Origin: an uncultured Kouleothrix sp.
GTDB taxonomy: Bacteria; Chloroflexota; Chloroflexia; Chloroflexales; Roseiflexaceae
NCBI GenBank assembly: GCA_937858455.1
Contig: CALLYN010000100.1
Span: forward strand, 1 to 5,801
Reading direction: 5' to 3'
Length of the DNA: 5,801 nt
Positions 4,328 through 5,801 of this stretch are shown one piece after another. The notes below the pieces were generated by a model. That model saw only the letters and a list, made by a program, of their open reading frames with translations. It did no database searches and was not told the origin of the DNA. The first letter of the stretch is position 1. Each line of letters begins with the position of its first letter. The translations under genes and the position numbers were made by a program.

Positions 4328-5801
4328 CTAGGCATACGGCAGCGGCCCCAGCTTCGCGCCAGGCGCCACCGTCTGCCAAGGGCCATCGCCGACCGCGAGC
4401 GCCAGCGGCGCGCCGGATTCGACCAGCACCTCGATCGAGCCGGGCGAGCCGGGCGAGCCGGGCGAGCCGGGGCGCACGGCCACGCGCAGCTGCCGGCCAC
4501 GCCACTGGATGGGCATGCGCAGCTCGCGCCACGCTGACGGAATATGTGGCTCGAAGCGCAGCCCCTCGTCGCTGGGGCGCATACCGAGGAAGCCGAACGC
4601 CAGCGCCTGCCAGATACCGCCCTGGGCCGCGATATGCACGCCGCCGCTGGCGCCGGCCCAGCCCTTGCGCGTGAAGTCGAGGTCGATCCGCGCGGCCTGG
4701 CGCAGGTAGCGCTCGGCCATCGGCAAGTCGCCCAGGCGCGCTGCCACCAGCGCGTGGAAGCTCGGGCTGAGCGAGCTATCGTGGGTGGTGCGCGGCTCGT
4801 AGAAGCGGAAGTTGGCCGCGCGCACCTCGGGGGCGAAGGTATCCCACAGCAGGAACAGCAGCATCACCACGTCGGCCTGCTTGAGCGCCTGGAGCGTCTG
4901 CAGGGTATCCCAGCCGAGCTTCACGTCGAGCGTCTGCACGGCAGTGTCGTGGTCGCGCAGATCGACTTCGCCCAGCCGGAAGTAGCCCGCAAACTGCTCG
5001 AACAGGCCGGTCGCCGCGTCGAAACCGTCGACGAGACCGTCGGCCACCGCGCGCCACAATGCCAGCTCGTCGTCGGCAATGCCGAGCCTGGCGCGCAGCG
5101 CGGCCCAGCGCGGGGGATCGTCGCGCGCCAGCGTGGCGGCGGCATCCAGGCCACGGCGCAGCGTCCACTGTGCCATGACATTGGTGTAGGCGTTGTCGTC
5201 GACCGAGTCGTGGTACTCGTCGGGGCCGATCACCTTGAGGATATGGTAGCGGCCGTCGGCGCCGCGGGTAGCGCGGCTGGCCCAGAAGCGCGCGATGTCG
5301 AGCAGCATCTCGGCGCCGTACTCGCGGAAGAACTGCTCGTCGCCGCTCGCCTGGCGATACTGCTCGACCGCGTAGGCGATATCGGCGGCAAGGTGGTGCT
5401 CTTCGACGCCGGTGAGGATGGCCTGGCGGCCCAGGCCGGGCACATTGATAAACGGCGGCGTAGTCTCCTCGCCGGTGTCGGTCGACTCCCAGGCGAACAG
5501 CGCGCCGCGGTAGCCTAAGTCGCGGGCTTTGTTGCGCGCGCCGGCGAGCGTGTGGTAGCGATACATCAGCAGCGCGCGGGCGGTGGGCGGGTCGGTGAAC
5601 AGGTAAAACGGCCACACGAACGTCTCGGTATCCCAGAACACGTGGCCGCGGTAGCGCTCGCCGGTGAGCGCGCGCGCGCCGATCGAGGCGCGCTCGTCGG
5701 GGTGGGCCGCGCCGATCAGGTGGTAGAGCGCGAAGCGCACCTGACGCTGGGTGGCTGGATCGCCGGCGATCTGGATGTCGGTGGCGGCCCAGCGCGCGGC
5801 C
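4328..5801 (-). CDS. Glycoside hydrolase family 65 protein (alpha-glucobiose phosphorylase type), 5'-truncated by the window
   Basis: GH65 enzymes mostly phosphorolyse alpha-glucosides such as maltose, trehalose, kojibiose or nigerose to beta-glucose 1-phosphate plus a sugar; a few hydrolyse trehalose. The visible 490 codons cover the (alpha/alpha)6 catalytic barrel and C-terminal beta domain; full members have roughly 750-800 residues, so the N-terminal domain lies beyond base 5801. A GTG at 5740 is not the true start: conserved text (TDIQIDGDPATQRQ) continues upstream without a stop. Counting from that GTG, motifs are GHVFWDTETF (32-41), RYHTLAGARNKARDLGYRGA (61-80), WESTDTGEE (84-92), IGPDEYHDSVDDNAYTN (171-187) with Glu175 as catalytic acid, KQADVVMLLF (287-296), HDSSLSPS (320-327) and GVHIAAQGGIWQA (368-379). 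(PGS)4 at 424-435 is a repeat-encoded insertion in the C-terminal domain. Substrate cannot be assigned. No beta-phosphoglucomutase gene, a frequent partner, lies downstream. The gene ends in TAG, followed by a terminator. Confidence 0.94.
   Translation of the reverse strand, partial: AARWAATDIQIAGDPATQRQVRFALYHLIGAAHPDERASIGARALTGERYRGHVFWDTETFVWPFYLFTDPPTARALLMYRYHTLAGARNKARDLGYRGALFAWESTDTGEETTPPFINVPGLGRQAILTGVEEHHLAADIAYAVEQYRQASGDEQFFREYGAEMLLDIARFWASRATRGADGRYHILKVIGPDEYHDSVDDNAYTNVMAQWTLRRGLDAAATLARDDPPRWAALRARLGIADDELALWRAVADGLVDGFDAATGLFEQFAGYFRLGEVDLRDHDTAVQTLDVKLGWDTLQTLQALKQADVVMLLFLLWDTFAPEVRAANFRFYEPRTTHDSSLSPSFHALVAARLGDLPMAERYLRQAARIDLDFTRKGWAGASGGVHIAAQGGIWQALAFGFLGMRPSDEGLRFEPHIPSAWRELRMPIQWRGRQLRVAVRPGSPGSPGSPGSIEVLVESGAPLALAVGDGPWQTVAPGAKLGPLPYA
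4436..4471. repeat. Four perfect tandem copies of a 9-bp unit inside the GH65 gene
   Basis: The unit cgagccggg occurs four times head to tail at 4436-4444, 4445-4453, 4454-4462 and 4463-4471. On the coding strand it reads Pro-Gly-Ser four times (residues 424-435 counted from the GTG at 5740). Because the unit is a multiple of three, copy-number changes keep the frame. The copies are identical at the nucleotide level, including third positions, which points to recent slippage rather than selection for a fixed linker. Confidence 0.9.

Noticed and set aside
4544..5518. A 324-codon plus-strand frame opposite the GH65 gene
   Set aside because: Shadow of the GH65 coding strand: biased composition, no motif, no ribosome site that would support it.
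5738..5740. GTG as the start codon of the GH65 gene
   Set aside because: The reading frame stays open to the window edge and the upstream codons (TDIQIDGDPATQRQ) continue conserved GH65 sequence, so the gene is truncated by the window and does not start here.

Overview
This is a high-GC bacterial window with three protein-coding genes, all on the minus strand, in the transcriptional order GH65 phosphorylase (5'-truncated by the window edge), LLM-class flavin/F420 oxidoreductase, and membrane-bound proton-pumping pyrophosphatase. The base composition, the strong GC preference at third codon positions and the mix of families fit a mesophilic, possibly filamentous, Chloroflexota (Roseiflexus/Kouleothrix-like). 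That placement is an inference from gene style. No taxonomic marker is present.

Layout. Positions 1-90 lie just past the 3' end of the pyrophosphatase gene and hold two back-to-back perfect inverted repeats. Positions 91-2418 are hppA, a complete 775-residue membrane pyrophosphatase with the Lys/Thr signature of the K+-independent H+-pumping class. Positions 2419-2954 are a 536-base gap with a terminator-like stem-loop behind the oxidoreductase gene, a candidate promoter, several leader hairpins and a possible 30-codon ORF that overlaps the hppA start. Positions 2955-3977 encode a complete 340-residue LLM oxidoreductase (TIGR03617/MSMEG_2256-like) with a clear sigma70-type promoter. Positions 3978-4327 are a 350-base gap carrying that promoter, an AT-richer patch and a run of stem-loops, one of which has a U-rich tail and reads as an intrinsic terminator for the GH65 gene. 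Positions 4328-5801 are the C-terminal 490 codons of a GH65 enzyme, with the catalytic Glu visible and a four-copy 9-bp repeat coding (PGS)4.

The three genes look like separate transcription units: each gap is several hundred bases, and each contains stem-loops and a candidate promoter. A loose metabolic link exists, because GH65 phosphorolysis conserves glycosidic-bond energy as a sugar phosphate and the pyrophosphatase conserves pyrophosphate energy as a proton gradient. Nothing in the sequence ties them into one system. I see no mobile element, CRISPR array, tRNA, rRNA or defence locus, and no convincing new system. The points most worth a second look are the palindromes of related design placed behind gene ends, the possible coupled small ORF in front of hppA, and the in-frame minisatellite in the GH65 gene.
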